Source of the DNA: Ustilago trichophora
Lineage: Eukaryota > Basidiomycota > Ustilaginomycetes > Ustilaginales > Ustilaginaceae
DNA: 64,000 bases
Assembly (NCBI GenBank): GCA_900323505.1
Contig: OOIN01000048.1
Span: 248,001-312,000, forward strand
Reading direction: 5' to 3'
The translations under genes were made by a program, and so were the position numbers. Under the pieces are notes generated by a model, which saw only the letters and a program-made list of their open reading frames with translations, searched no databases and was not told the origin of the DNA. This document shows, in pieces, positions 47,648-57,346 of this stretch. Positions within the stretch are counted from its first letter, which is position 1, and the number at the start of each line of letters is the position of its first letter.

Positions 47648-49390
47648 CTAAGAGGATGCAAGAATGCCAGGCTCTACAGCGACAATCCTCACCGTCCTGT
47701 CAAATCCACAACTAGCCACCTTGTCCTCACCCAACACCACCACGTCTTTGACAATCGTATTTCCACCTCTACTCCAACTTGCCGCCGCTGCTTGTGCCTG
47801 TGCCTCATCACCATCTGCCGACACACCGTGTGCCAACACCTGTGCTCTTGTCCTACCTTTCAAATCAACCAGTCTCAATACTCCATCTTCGGCGTTGAGC
47901 CAGCAACCTCTGCCCGAAGGTAGCCATGCGTGACGGGGAACGGCGTAGGAGCTGGTGGGTACGCCGGTCCAAATGGTTGCTGCTCGTGATGAGGACAAGG
48001 GTGGAAGTAGGAGTAGGCGGGATAGGGAACCCGGTGCCGTGGATGAAGAGGTGGAGGTGAGGGCGGAAGACGTGTGGTCGCCTGTTTGGACGCAGATGTA
48101 GAGTGAGGAGGGGTGGAGGGAGAGCGAGAGGAGCGAGTAGGAAACGTGTAGATCGAGAGGGTTGGGGTTCGTGTTGAAGCTGTGGAGGCTCCAATCTGGC
48201 ACAGCTGCGGAGTTGATGGTGGGAGGAGGTTTTGGTGTACTGTTGAGAGAGGTGCTGAACAGATCGGCGGTGAGATCGTCAATCGAAGCGTCGGCAGAGG
48301 TCGGAAGGGCGATGTAGTGGATGAAGCAATCGTTGCGGACGGTGAAGCATAACCAAGTGCGCTTTTCGCGTGCTTCGTGGATCACGACCTCGCCTGCTCC
48401 TGCACCTACACCGGTGCTACTGTTTCCCACATCTGACGCTTCCGCAGGTGCTTCTGGGGACAGCGCAGCACGAACGAAGAGAATCGCTTCCGGATTGGTC
48501 TGGGTCTCCATCTCAAACGCCTTTTCGTATCTCGGGCCTTTCAATTCTTCCACTTCCTCCACTTCCTCCTCTTCCTCCTCTCCCTCTTCGTTGCCATCCC
48601 CCCTACCAGCAGCAGTAGCGTCGAAGCTGGTATTCTGAATTCTTCGATAGACAACAACTTTCTTATCATATCCGATACTGGCCAAATACTCGCCCGTCGG
48701 ACTGACCGCCACCTTGACCACAAATTTGCCATGCTCACCCAACACCTGTACCACCTTCCTCGTCACCAAGTCCCACACCACAACCCTGGCGTCCATTCCT
48801 GAGCTGATCAAGCACCTCGGATCCTGCGGATCCTGTGCGACACTCAACACCGCCGCCTGATGACCATCTCTGCTCTCCAAGATCTCCTCTACCTCTCCCG
48901 TCTGTGCGTTTGAGAAGACAATGCGTTTATCCGCCGCAGTAGTGACCAGGCACTCCTCTATGGTGTTGACATATCTCGCTGAGGTTGTGTCGAAACGGCG
49001 TCTAGGGAGTTTGAGATTTGTGATCGAAAGAATGTTGGAGGCATGTAGAGTGGAGTGAGTTTGCTCGAGTTTGAAAGGGAGAGTGGGTGGGCCGGATAGG
49101 GTGAGGGTGAGTGGGTCGGCAATGGCACGGGTTGCATGGGTTGCGGCCAGTTGTTCGGCTTTCCGCTTGCGTTCATCTGCACGGACGGAGGAGCGATACG
49201 ACTCGACAAGATGCCTCAAATCGAGCGATTGATCCGTGTGTGAGGGGAGCGTGGGAAGGGTGAGTCCAGAAGTGGCAGCATCGGCGCGCAGTTGGGATGC
49301 GGAAGAAGTGTAGCCTTGGGAGAGGAGGAACTGCTCCACTATGAGATGGGAGGCTACGGTCAGGTCGTACAGGTCCGCGGACGACATCAT
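47648..49390 (-). CDS. LisH-like / WD40-repeat protein
   Basis: 580 residues from the tandem ATG at 49390. The N-terminus (about residues 8-40, ASHLIVEQFLLSQGYTSSAS) looks like a LisH dimerisation motif. WD40 blades follow, for example ECLVTTAADKRIVFSNAQTG, RCLISSGMDARVVVWDLVTR and YLASIGYDKKVVVYRRI; later ones are weaker and include GCWLNAEDGVLRLVDLKGR and VASCGFDRTVRIVAVE. An acidic Glu/Val tract (about 265-285) sits in one loop. No orthologue name is recognised; LisH-WD40 proteins commonly scaffold ubiquitin ligases, dynein regulators or transcription complexes. The 47 codons upstream (to 49531) are hydrophobic but lie in a CT-rich leader and are excluded. Confidence 0.75.
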   Translation of the reverse strand: MMSSADLYDLTVASHLIVEQFLLSQGYTSSASQLRADAATSGLTLPTLPSHTDQSLDLRHLVESYRSSVRADERKRKAEQLAATHATRAIADPLTLTLSGPPTLPFKLEQTHSTLHASNILSITNLKLPRRRFDTTSARYVNTIEECLVTTAADKRIVFSNAQTGEVEEILESRDGHQAAVLSVAQDPQDPRCLISSGMDARVVVWDLVTRKVVQVLGEHGKFVVKVAVSPTGEYLASIGYDKKVVVYRRIQNTSFDATAAGRGDGNEEGEEEEEEVEEVEELKGPRYEKAFEMETQTNPEAILFVRAALSPEAPAEASDVGNSSTGVGAGAGEVVIHEAREKRTWLCFTVRNDCFIHYIALPTSADASIDDLTADLFSTSLNSTPKPPPTINSAAVPDWSLHSFNTNPNPLDLHVSYSLLSLSLHPSSLYICVQTGDHTSSALTSTSSSTAPGSLSRLLLLPPLSSSRAATIWTGVPTSSYAVPRHAWLPSGRGCWLNAEDGVLRLVDLKGRTRAQVLAHGVSADGDEAQAQAAAASWSRGGNTIVKDVVVLGEDKVASCGFDRTVRIVAVEPGILASS

Positions 49391-49792
49391 TGCAGCAGCA
49401 ACCGATCCTGAAGAGAGAGAGAGTAAGTGGGAGAGGATCAGAATGAGCTGCTGAAGTGATGATGGAGTAAAGAAGAGCGAGAGGGGAAGGTAAGCGAAGC
49501 GAAGCCAAGGTATGGCGACACAAGGGTCCAAGCGGACCTAAAAACTGGGATTGCCGAATGTCGCACAGATATGTGTCACTTTTTTGTTCCTTTTTTTTTT
49601 TCTGTTCGTTCTGCAAGCTTCATCAAGACGTCACTTTTGGTCTCGAGCCGCCCTTCTCATGTCACACTTGTCACTGTCCTCATCAGGGCACATAACAGTC
49701 TAAGCATAGCGGGAGGTAGAGCGTCTATATTTGCGATACGATCAAGTTGACATGTTCAGAGGAAAAAGAGCGTGAGAGCGTTCTCTTTCTCC
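49391..49792. other. Spacer between LisH/WD40 start and thioesterase stop
   Basis: 402 bp. Leader of the LisH/WD40 gene on one side (CT-rich on the minus strand), an A/T-run near 49590-49600, and the thioesterase 3' UTR. No gene seen. Confidence 0.5.
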
Positions 49793-50869
49793 CTACAATC
49801 TGTGCAAGTGAGGCCTCAATACACAAGCCTGTGTCATGGTAGCTACCAGATTCTGATTCCTGTCCCACAAGAACGACTCGGAGTACGTCCTGCAATCGTT
49901 GCCTGTGATGGTCTGCATCTCTCGCAGGTGGAACTCGTTCATGTCGGGCACGGAAAAGAACCTAACCGCACAGTCCAAGCTGGATGCGGCACCTGCATCG
50001 AGCAGCGACATCTTGCTGAAGGTCAAGGGGATGAAGGAGAGTGCGCCGTCCATCATAAAGACGAGGAGAGAAGCGTTTGCCGAAGCTGCTGTCACCGAGA
50101 GTGGGGCACCTACGTCCTTGAAGTCTGACTCTGGCAGTTTGTCAGCTGCTGGAGGTGGAGGAGGCGAAGAGAGGTTCTGCATGGATCTGACCCAGTCTAC
50201 CGAGAATCTATCGGTGAGAGGGGCGTTGTGCTGGTCGGATTCGGCGAGTGGATCCAAGCCGAATGCATTCTGTGCGTGCATTGCCTGCGGTGGGAAGGCG
50301 CTGACAAGTGTCTTTTGGTTCAAGGCGAACACTGTGTTTTCCAAGTAATCCGCCGCATCTCTATCCACCTTGCCTTCCTGAACTTTACGCAGTACGATGT
50401 CCCTCATACTCGGCAGCTGCTCGGGAGGCGCATACTGCATCCTCGGTTTTCTGCCATACCTGGTGAAAGGAGCACCCGCTTTGGCAGTATCAATCTTGTT
50501 GGGCGCCACAAAGTCGATAGTAGCGCAGAAACACGATCTTTCCCTTCCATCTTCCATCTGTTGACTGGCGAGCACGAAACGGGTTGCAAAAGAGCGGGTG
50601 TTTCGGATGTTGGTGACGGTAAGCTTGACTTTACGATCGGCAGAGGTGGGCCCAAGGTAGTTGCCCAGCATCGAGTAGATTTCAAAGTTGATAAGCTCCT
50701 GACGCGATTCGATCGATTTGAAGGCTGCTTGGACGGCGAGGGCTTGGACGCAGCCGCCGTAGGCAATGTCGGCAGGGTTGCCCATCTTTTCAGGATCGGC
50801 ACAGGAGATGTAGACATCTGGTTGAGAGGTGGCTCGAAGCCGAATCAGCTCGACAAAGTTGGCCGCCAT
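49793..50869 (-). CDS. TesB-like acyl-CoA thioesterase (double hotdog)
   Basis: 358 residues from the ATG at 50869. The first hotdog has DIAYGGCVQALAVQAAFKSI, comparable to the FGGQ-helix of TesB. The second includes MMDGALSFIPLTF, with Asp at the place of TesB Asp204, and VATMTQACVLRP, with Gln at the place of Gln278. Such enzymes hydrolyse acyl-CoA to free fatty acid and CoA, in fungi often in peroxisomes. The last three residues are HRL, a loose match to a PTS1 signal. A Pro/Ser-rich loop separates the domains. Upstream codons to 51019 have no family match. The chain length it prefers is unknown. Confidence 0.85.
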   Translation of the reverse strand: MAANFVELIRLRATSQPDVYISCADPEKMGNPADIAYGGCVQALAVQAAFKSIESRQELINFEIYSMLGNYLGPTSADRKVKLTVTNIRNTRSFATRFVLASQQMEDGRERSCFCATIDFVAPNKIDTAKAGAPFTRYGRKPRMQYAPPEQLPSMRDIVLRKVQEGKVDRDAADYLENTVFALNQKTLVSAFPPQAMHAQNAFGLDPLAESDQHNAPLTDRFSVDWVRSMQNLSSPPPPPAADKLPESDFKDVGAPLSVTAASANASLLVFMMDGALSFIPLTFSKMSLLDAGAASSLDCAVRFFSVPDMNEFHLREMQTITGNDCRTYSESFLWDRNQNLVATMTQACVLRPHLHRL

Positions 50870-51343
50870 TGTGTTGAGAGTTTGAAGTATGTCGCAGTAT
50901 TCGAGGTAGGTTTGCTTGTGGATGGATGGATGGATGGTCCAGAGATGCGTTGGGATGGAACAAAATCGGCAAGAGGCTGGATGATATGGTGAGCGGACAA
51001 GAAGCAAACCGGAACACAAGTGTTGGGAGCCAAGTTAGGAGAGCGCGGGGTGAAGAGAAGCGTCAATATAAGCTGAAGCTGAAGCTGAAAACCATTCCCC
51101 CCCATTCAAACCTCCAACCGAATAATCGGACGTGGTCGAGTGTGCCAGAGTCGGGAAGGTTGCTCATCTGATAGCCGGAGTGCGAGCTTTCTCTCTGTAC
51201 CTCTCTGCTCAGCATTCACAGCACATTTTTCACAAAATTTGACCGGAAAAAGTAAGCGAACTGTTGCACGAAAGGGTCTCTCCGCTGTCTTCACCTCGAG
51301 TCAAGCGACAAACAAAGTCAAGCAAGCGCCTTTGCCAAGACCC

Positions 51344-51433
<90 letters not shown>

Positions 51434-52176
51434 TTCAGATGTGGGCACGGCTACCTATACTTTGTGATCCGGAATCCGGACAAGATCTCGCCTCAGGGTT
51501 ACCATTCATAGCCAAACTTGAACATACGTTACCACCGAGCCGCACACTCACAAACACACGCACATACATTACTACTTGCTGCTGCTGCTGCTGCATGGTG
51601 CAAGTTGTTAACAGCTGCACACAGGCTGCGTATGACCGGGAAGAAGTGGGTTTGGCTTGGCATGGATGCAAAGGTCTCGAATCTTTTCGCAGAGGAAAGT
51701 GTTTGGGGGTACAGAACTGTATGCAAGGCGGAGACCTCGGCGAGGAGTATTTATCCGGAGAACGCAGCTACTGTACAGAAGATCCACTTGAAATCCGTCT
51801 TCGCACATGGCCCAATCGCCTTTCTCCTTCTTCTTTCTCTTCCATTCGCTTGCAAGGACCTGCCTCTGAGAGCGGATCAAGCTCGGTCTCGTAGCAACGC
51901 AAGCAATCGTTTTGAAGCTCCGTTGGAAGAGCGAGTTCCCGATCAATCGACTTTTGATGCTCCGATTTGGCTTTCGTTCATCGGGCTTTGCAGCATTTCA
52001 AATGTCGACAGCTTTGTTTTTTTTTTTCTCGGAACATGGAAGCTGAAACACTGTGCACAGAACGTGAGAAGGTGTGTGTTCCTTTCTCTTCGCTCTTGGT
52101 TCGGTTGCCGTTGGTCGCGGAAACGATAGAAGATTCCGCATCACTTCCAAAGGGACATAGCTAGGACGATCTCCAC
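50870..52176. other. Divergent spacer thioesterase / exopolyphosphatase
   Basis: 1.3 kb without a recognised gene. The main feature is the 86-bp TC array. Other words: (GGAT)n near 50920-50937, AAGCTG repeats at 51069-51090 and (GCT)n at 51579-51594. Frames across the TC array read as Arg-Glu or Ser-Leu strings and are not genes. Confidence 0.6.
51345..51430. repeat. (TC)43 microsatellite
   Basis: 86 uninterrupted bases of alternating T and C, the longest perfect dinucleotide array in the window. Confidence 0.95.
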
Positions 52177-54069
52177 ATGGTTCAGCCATACGAACCCATC
52201 TACTCCTACCGATCTACCAGAGCCGCTGCCAGTCGCAATCAAGCTATCGTCCGACTCGTCGCTCTGTTATCTTTCGTCGCCGTCTCTTCGGTCATCTTCT
52301 TATCGTTTACCGACTATGTGTATTGGAGACAGAGTCAGCCTCGAAATCATCCCTTTTCATCTTCCTCCTCTTTGAACACCTCCATCAGCGCAGCACCGCT
52401 ATCCGATATGGCTTCGACTTCTTCATCTTCTGCTGCGGCGGCAGTCGACGGCGCCAAGCCCCTCATGCTCGACGAATACCTGGTGCAGGCAAAGCAAGAC
52501 GCCTACACCCACCTCAAGGCAGCATCCACCTCACACGGCAAGCTCACGCTCATCATGGGTAACGAGGCGGGTGACCTCGATTCGGCTGCGTGTGCAATCG
52601 GTCTCAGCTATCTCCTCTCTCGCTTTGGCTCTCCGTCGAGTTACAAGCTGGGACAGTCCAAGTACGTCCCCTTGATACAGAGCCTGCATACCGACGACGT
52701 GCTGCGACCGGAGAACACAGCTGCTTTCAGGGCATCAGGGATCGTACCAGAACACATTTTCTACCTGGACGACGTGCAGCAGACTCTGGGGCTTCAGCTG
52801 GATTCGGATGCCTTTGCGCCTTCGGCAAACGTGGCGATTGGGCTGGTCGATCATCCATCGTTGACGGGACCTTGGGGTGGGGCCAGAGCCGGCAATCGCG
52901 ATGTAGAGATCGTCATTGATCATCACGAAGACGTGGGTGACCACACCAATGCGGCGTTGCGTATCGTCAAGTCACCATCCAAGGACCCAGTGGGGAGCTG
53001 CAGCAGTATGGTTGCTGAACTCTTTGCTGAGCAATTCGCCAAGTCCTCTTCAACCGACGTTGGACTGCGCCAGGTAGCAGACCTCTTGATCAGCGCCATC
53101 GTCATTGACACGGACAATCTTCGATCAGCCCCCCGAGGCAAAGCAACCAAGACCGACTTCGAAGCCGTCAAGACTCTTTTCCCCTCTTCATCCTTCGGAA
53201 ACCCCAACACATCGGGACAGCTTCAAGAGACCGCTCTCTCGTTCTCCCCCCTCAACCAGACACAGGGCGCAAGTGTGGAGCCAATTCAACCCATCAGTCC
53301 ATCCGAGGATACCGACTCAGCGACGCAGAGTGCAAAGATCATCCTTGCACCTTACTGGCAGATTCTGTCGCGATCCAAGCAGGCTGTTTCCCATCTCAGC
53401 GGTCGCGACCTCCTGCGTCGAGATTACAAGGAACTGGATTTCACCAGCCCAGAGGGATCCGATGCAGCCAACGCAGCCATCGCACTCAAGCTCGGCTTCG
53501 CCTCTGTACCCATCAGCATCGTCGAATGGCTCCACAAGGATCGAAGCACTCCATCACTAGCCGATGCTGCCGATCCCAAGCAAGAGGTGCGCGATGCCTG
53601 GACTGCCTGGTGGAAAGTGTTGGATGACTTCATGGCGGAGCGCAAGATCGACATTGCCGTCATGACCGGATCGTTCCGGGTGCCAGAGGGTGAAGTGGAT
53701 GCGGGCAAGCACAAGCGTGAGTTGGTGCTGGCTTTCGCACCGAGAACCATGCAGGCTAGCCAAGCCTCGACGCTGTGGGATGAATTGCGCAAAGGGTTGG
53801 AGGCGGATGCGCATGTTGCAGCGGATCAAGTTGACAGGAGACTGATGCTCGAAGAGCCATGGAAGGGACAGAGGCTGCCAGAGAGCGCTGGAGGCAAAAA
53901 GGAGCGGGTCAAAGGTGTAGACAGCGAAGGAAGGAGGGAAGGCGCGGTGAGCTCTGCGGAAAGGCCGAGATGGGCTAAAGTGTACAGACAGGCCAACGCC
54001 AGGGCGAACCGTAAGATTGTTCTGCCTGCGGTGACGACGATCCTCAAAGCGGCGGTGAGGAAGTTGTGA
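52177..54069 (+). CDS. PPX1: DHH-superfamily exopolyphosphatase with N-terminal membrane anchor
   Basis: 630 residues. After a basic N-terminus comes one hydrophobic segment (about residues 26-46, RLVALLSFVAVSSVIFLSFT), then a Ser-rich linker. The catalytic core shows the DHH motifs: N129-E-A-G-D133-L-D135 (motif I), D225-H in LVDHPS (II), D248-H-H in VIDHHED (III) and IVIDTDN (IV). A DHHA2-type C-terminal domain ends the fold (WKVLDDFMAERKIDIAVMTG). Yeast Ppx1 (397 residues) removes terminal phosphates from polyphosphate in the cytosol and lacks an anchor. Here either a type II membrane protein with a lumenal domain or, from the in-frame ATG at 52408 (M78), a soluble form can be made. The enlarged region at residues 330-390 is low complexity. 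Confidence 0.9.
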   Translation: MVQPYEPIYSYRSTRAAASRNQAIVRLVALLSFVAVSSVIFLSFTDYVYWRQSQPRNHPFSSSSSLNTSISAAPLSDMASTSSSSAAAAVDGAKPLMLDEYLVQAKQDAYTHLKAASTSHGKLTLIMGNEAGDLDSAACAIGLSYLLSRFGSPSSYKLGQSKYVPLIQSLHTDDVLRPENTAAFRASGIVPEHIFYLDDVQQTLGLQLDSDAFAPSANVAIGLVDHPSLTGPWGGARAGNRDVEIVIDHHEDVGDHTNAALRIVKSPSKDPVGSCSSMVAELFAEQFAKSSSTDVGLRQVADLLISAIVIDTDNLRSAPRGKATKTDFEAVKTLFPSSSFGNPNTSGQLQETALSFSPLNQTQGASVEPIQPISPSEDTDSATQSAKIILAPYWQILSRSKQAVSHLSGRDLLRRDYKELDFTSPEGSDAANAAIALKLGFASVPISIVEWLHKDRSTPSLADAADPKQEVRDAWTAWWKVLDDFMAERKIDIAVMTGSFRVPEGEVDAGKHKRELVLAFAPRTMQASQASTLWDELRKGLEADAHVAADQVDRRLMLEEPWKGQRLPESAGGKKERVKGVDSEGRREGAVSSAERPRWAKVYRQANARANRKIVLPAVTTILKAAVRKL

Positions 54070-54631
54070 TTGAGTTTGGCATGTAGCCGTGGCTATGCTA
54101 GGCACAGCGGCGGCGGTTAGTGATTTTTTGTTGTAATAGAATGATACCTTGATATCTCAGCATGAATCGTAGAGTGAGAGGATGTGGATGTTACCGGGTA
54201 CCATAGCCGGTCATATGATGGAATTGAGGGGGAATCTTGGTACACCAACGAGAAATGGGGAGCGATGTGGGATTGTGGACCGCCGGCAACCGGCACGTTT
54301 TGATTCCGCGGAAAGACGAACACCTCGTTTTCTCTCTGCACTGGAAACGAGCAGAGGTCGAGAGAGAGAAACGATGTGTTGTCTGCCTCCCGACAAGCTC
54401 CGACGAGAGATACAAGGGTCTCACAGCCCAAGTGAGGGTCGCGAGGGAGGTGGCAGGGGGCACGAGCTGATGAGCGCATGGCGTTGACAGCTGCCGGGCG
54501 ATGGTCTTGGCTGTCTTGGCGCGTCTGCTGCGTTATTGTATACGCATTCGGCGAGACCTGATGAGATGGTATGATTTACAGTATCTAGGCGTGGCTTCGG
54601 AGGAATACAAAACAGCTACAACAAACATGTG

Positions 54632-54674
54632 GTACTGTACAGTACAGTACTGTATAGTTCTGTACTATAGTACA
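54632..54674. repeat. TACTG/GTACAGTAC cluster
   Basis: GTACTGTACAGTACAGTACT followed by diverged TATAG and TTCTG units and a final ACTATAGTAC; same family as 13660-13689. Confidence 0.75.
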
Positions 54675-55542
54675 AGCGATGAGTGCTCATAGCATGGGAA
54701 AAAAAACAAGTGGACTCTTCCGTGCATGGAAAATACAACGAAGCGACCGGCAGAGCCACATTCATGGGTGTAGCTTGACGTAGTGCATGCAGCTCGCAAT
54801 ATCGGACGCGGTGTAGAGCTGTTCCGGTGATCTTATGTAGACAAGGCTTTTCCGTAGATGTGCTGTAGCTCGATATTAATGGTCGTTCCAACGATGAGAT
54901 ACTGAGGATGGCGGGTGGCGTGGTTAGCGAATGCTAGAGATGTCTGTCGTGTCTCTCTGCCTCTCTGTGCCTTGACATTGCTGTACAGCCACCGACTGGT
55001 ACCTCTCTCCCGCTACGCCATGCATCTACCTATCTGATCTTTTGTGTATGCATGTACTGTAGCTGTACTTGACGGCCGTTGAAAGCCTTGGCACTGTTGC
55101 TCTCCCGACAAATGTTCCCCCTTGCTGGTGGCTATACAGTACACGGGTTGACTGCGTCGTCTTTCGCCGGCTGTGCTGGTCGATGAAGACAGGCGAGACG
55201 AGAGATGCGAATTGTGCACGGCATCGGCTACATGCAAGAATGCTGCCGAAAGACACTTCTCCCCACATCACTTCAAAACAGAGTGAGATTGTGCCTGCCA
55301 AAAAGGGTCCATTTTGACGGAAAATTGATTTTCGAGGCACAACAAAGGCAGATGCGGAGAGGTCTGTGCCGAATTAGGCTTCACCTGCAGATGCACACAG
55401 ACACTCATTTCCGAATGGCTGAGCTCAGCTTGCTCTTGCACTTTTGCTTCCTCCTCCTCCTCCTCCTCCTCCTTCCCTTTGCCTTTGTCGCTGATTGCCT
55501 TTCGTCTTTGCTTCCAACGGATCAGCTTCGACTGGTCAAGCA

Positions 55543-55548
55543 TATATA
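55543..55548 (+). promoter_or_regulatory. TATA box of the SPFH gene
   Basis: CATATATACC, followed by a CT/CA-rich leader and the ATG 109 bp later. Confidence 0.5.
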
Positions 55549-55656
55549 CCCGCACGTTGTGGACCATATCTCGTTCAGTTCCCTTCCATCATCTAAGCAT
55601 TCAACGCACTCCGCCTCAATCCAACCCCCAATCACCATATCTTCAACCTCGCCAAG

Positions 55657-56727
55657 ATGTCCGAGCTTGGCCACGAGACCCTTCCTTCTAGCTCGCAGAA
55701 TGGTGACAGCAAGAAGCCCACCATGACCAGCTCTGCCACACCCAAGGCTCAGCAAGGCGGCCTTGTCACCGTCCAGCCTCTTCGACGTTCCGAGATGCAG
55801 CCCTCGTACAAGCAAAACCTCGGCCTCGAGACGGTCGAACACGGCTTCTACGGCTCTCTTATCAACGGTATCGGTGCCGTAGCCGGATGCTTTGGACAGC
55901 TCCCCTTCTGCTTCTGCTGCCCCAACCCTTTCAAGGAGATCGAGCAAGGAAGTGTCGGTCTCATCTCTCGATTCGGCCAGTTCTACCGCAGCGAGGACCC
56001 TGGTCTTGTCCGCATCAACCCTTGCTCCGAAACTTTGCGCCGTGTCGACGTCAAGATCAACACGACAGCTATTCCTCATCAGCAGTGTATCACTCGTGAC
56101 AGCGTCAGCGTGAGTCTGGAAAGCGTGGTTTTTTGGCACATCTCGAATCCCTACCGTGCTTCGTTTGGTATCACGGATGTCAGGGGAGCGTTGGTGGAGC
56201 GAGCACAGACAACGCTGCGGAACGTGGTCGGGGGCCGTGTCCTGCAGTCGCTTGTCACGGACCGCGAGCAGGTCGCGCTCGAGGTGCAGGAAATCGTCGG
56301 AGATATTGCCGACAAATGGGGCGTCCAGGTAGAATCAATCCTCATCAAGGATATCATCTTTTCCAAGGAGCTCCAGGAGTCTCTCAGCTCGGCCGCCAAG
56401 CAGAAGCGTATTGGTGAGAGTAAGGTCATCGCTGCTCAGGCCGAAGTCGACGCTGCTCGACTGATGCGACAGGCTGCCGACATCTTGGCTTCCAAGAGTG
56501 CCATGCAGATTCGTGCTCTCGAGAGCTTGCAGGCCATGGCCAAGACCGCCAACAGCAAGGTCATCTTTGTTCCCATGAACCTCAACGATCTCTCGGGTGA
56601 CGATGGCTTGCCTCCTGGTGGCCCTGGATCTAGCTCTGCTGCCGCCTCGGGCTCGGGTTCTGGGTCTGGCAAGAAGTCGGGCAACATGATCAGCACCGCA
56701 GCTCTTACCCAGCTTGCTGACATGTAA
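55657..56727 (+). CDS. Stomatin-like SPFH/band-7 protein
   Basis: 356 residues. A hydrophilic N-terminus is followed by a Cys-rich hydrophobic hairpin (AVAGCFGQLPFCFCCPNPF, about residues 74-92), which in stomatins inserts in the inner leaflet and may be palmitoylated. The band-7 domain (about 93-270) reads EIEQGSVGLISRFGQFYRSE, DVKINTTAIPHQQCITRDSV and VEHRD-like LVERAQTTLRNVVGGRVLQS. A coiled coil (AAKQKRIGESKVIAAQAEVD) and an oligomerisation segment follow, then a Gly/Ser linker. The family builds membrane scaffolds and controls channels or microdomains. The two Cys pairs before the domain fit a plasma-membrane stomatin rather than a mitochondrial SLP-2. Start at 55657 is the first ATG after the TATA box. 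Confidence 0.9.
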   Translation: MSELGHETLPSSSQNGDSKKPTMTSSATPKAQQGGLVTVQPLRRSEMQPSYKQNLGLETVEHGFYGSLINGIGAVAGCFGQLPFCFCCPNPFKEIEQGSVGLISRFGQFYRSEDPGLVRINPCSETLRRVDVKINTTAIPHQQCITRDSVSVSLESVVFWHISNPYRASFGITDVRGALVERAQTTLRNVVGGRVLQSLVTDREQVALEVQEIVGDIADKWGVQVESILIKDIIFSKELQESLSSAAKQKRIGESKVIAAQAEVDAARLMRQAADILASKSAMQIRALESLQAMAKTANSKVIFVPMNLNDLSGDDGLPPGGPGSSSAAASGSGSGSGKKSGNMISTAALTQLADM

Positions 56728-57222
56728 GCCAGCGCTTTGCTTGCTAACCTACACTTTCCTTGCCGTCCGGCTTTGACTAGACTTTGTGCGACTAGCGAGG
56801 CATAGATGCTTCGTCGGTGCAGCAGTTCCGCACTACAAACGTCAAGTAGTGCACTTTTCGGACCAAACAAATACAGCTTCAGACGATACCTGCAGTACTT
56901 AAGGCTTGATCGGGATACGTTCCATTATATTGATTGCCCACTAAACCCTTGGGCGCATTTACGGCGCAAACACATTAACCGGCGGGATCTCGGCTGTTTC
57001 GACTACAGTAGTCCGTGCCTCTATTGTACATAGGATGTTCCTGATGCTGCATCTCACGGTCACATCGGAACTTGCTCATACCCCCAAATTTCAGACCTGC
57101 GATACCTTTGCATCCAAACAACTTTTTGTCGATAGAGTATGTCTGATGTTTGCGGACTCTGATCAGGACAGAGCACATGAAACGAGTGTCAAGTATATAG
57201 CCTGAATAACAACCTTTGCTGA
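56728..57222. other. Spacer before the 5S gene
   Basis: About 495 bp with the SPFH 3' UTR. No other gene seen. A TATATAG box at 57194-57200 belongs to the 5S gene. Confidence 0.5.
57194..57200 (+). promoter_or_regulatory. TATA-like box upstream of 5S rRNA
   Basis: TATATAG about 23-29 bp before the 5S start, the position favoured for fungal Pol III genes with upstream TATA elements. Confidence 0.5.
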
Positions 57223-57341
57223 CATCTGCGGCCATAGAACCTTGAAAGCACCGCATCCCGTCCGATCTGCGAAGTTAAGCAAGGTATCGCCTAGTCAGTA
57301 CTGCGGTGGGGGACCACGCGGGAATCCTAGGTGCTGCAGTT
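57223..57341 (+). rRNA. 5S ribosomal RNA
   Basis: About 119 bp with the eukaryotic 5S order: CTGCGGCCATAG at the start, AAAGCACCGCATCCCGTCCG, the loop ATCTGCGAAGTTAAGC, AGTACTGCGGTGGGGGACCA, and GGGAATCCTAGGTGCTGCAG at the end. The termini pair in helix I (CTGCGGC with GCTGCAG, one wobble). Six or more T follow at once, a Pol III terminator. It is a single dispersed copy outside an rDNA array. Exact ends are uncertain by one or two bases. Confidence 0.95.
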
Positions 57342-57346
57342 TTTTG
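57340..57346 (+). terminator. Pol III terminator of 5S rRNA
   Basis: T-run TTTTTTT at the 3' end of the 5S gene, followed by further T-runs to about 57378. Confidence 0.75.

Larger units (their letters stand above)
54070..55656. other. Spacer between exopolyphosphatase and SPFH gene
   Basis: About 1.6 kb, no recognised gene. It holds a TACTG/GTACAGTAC cluster at 54632-54674, further copies near 55052-55075 and 55133-55142, a (CCT)n stretch at 55451-55473, and TATATA at 55543-55548 that probably serves the SPFH gene (113 bp before its ATG). Confidence 0.55.

Noticed and set aside
51230..51467. Arg-Glu and Ser-Leu frames over the TC array
   Set aside because: Pure translation of a dinucleotide repeat.
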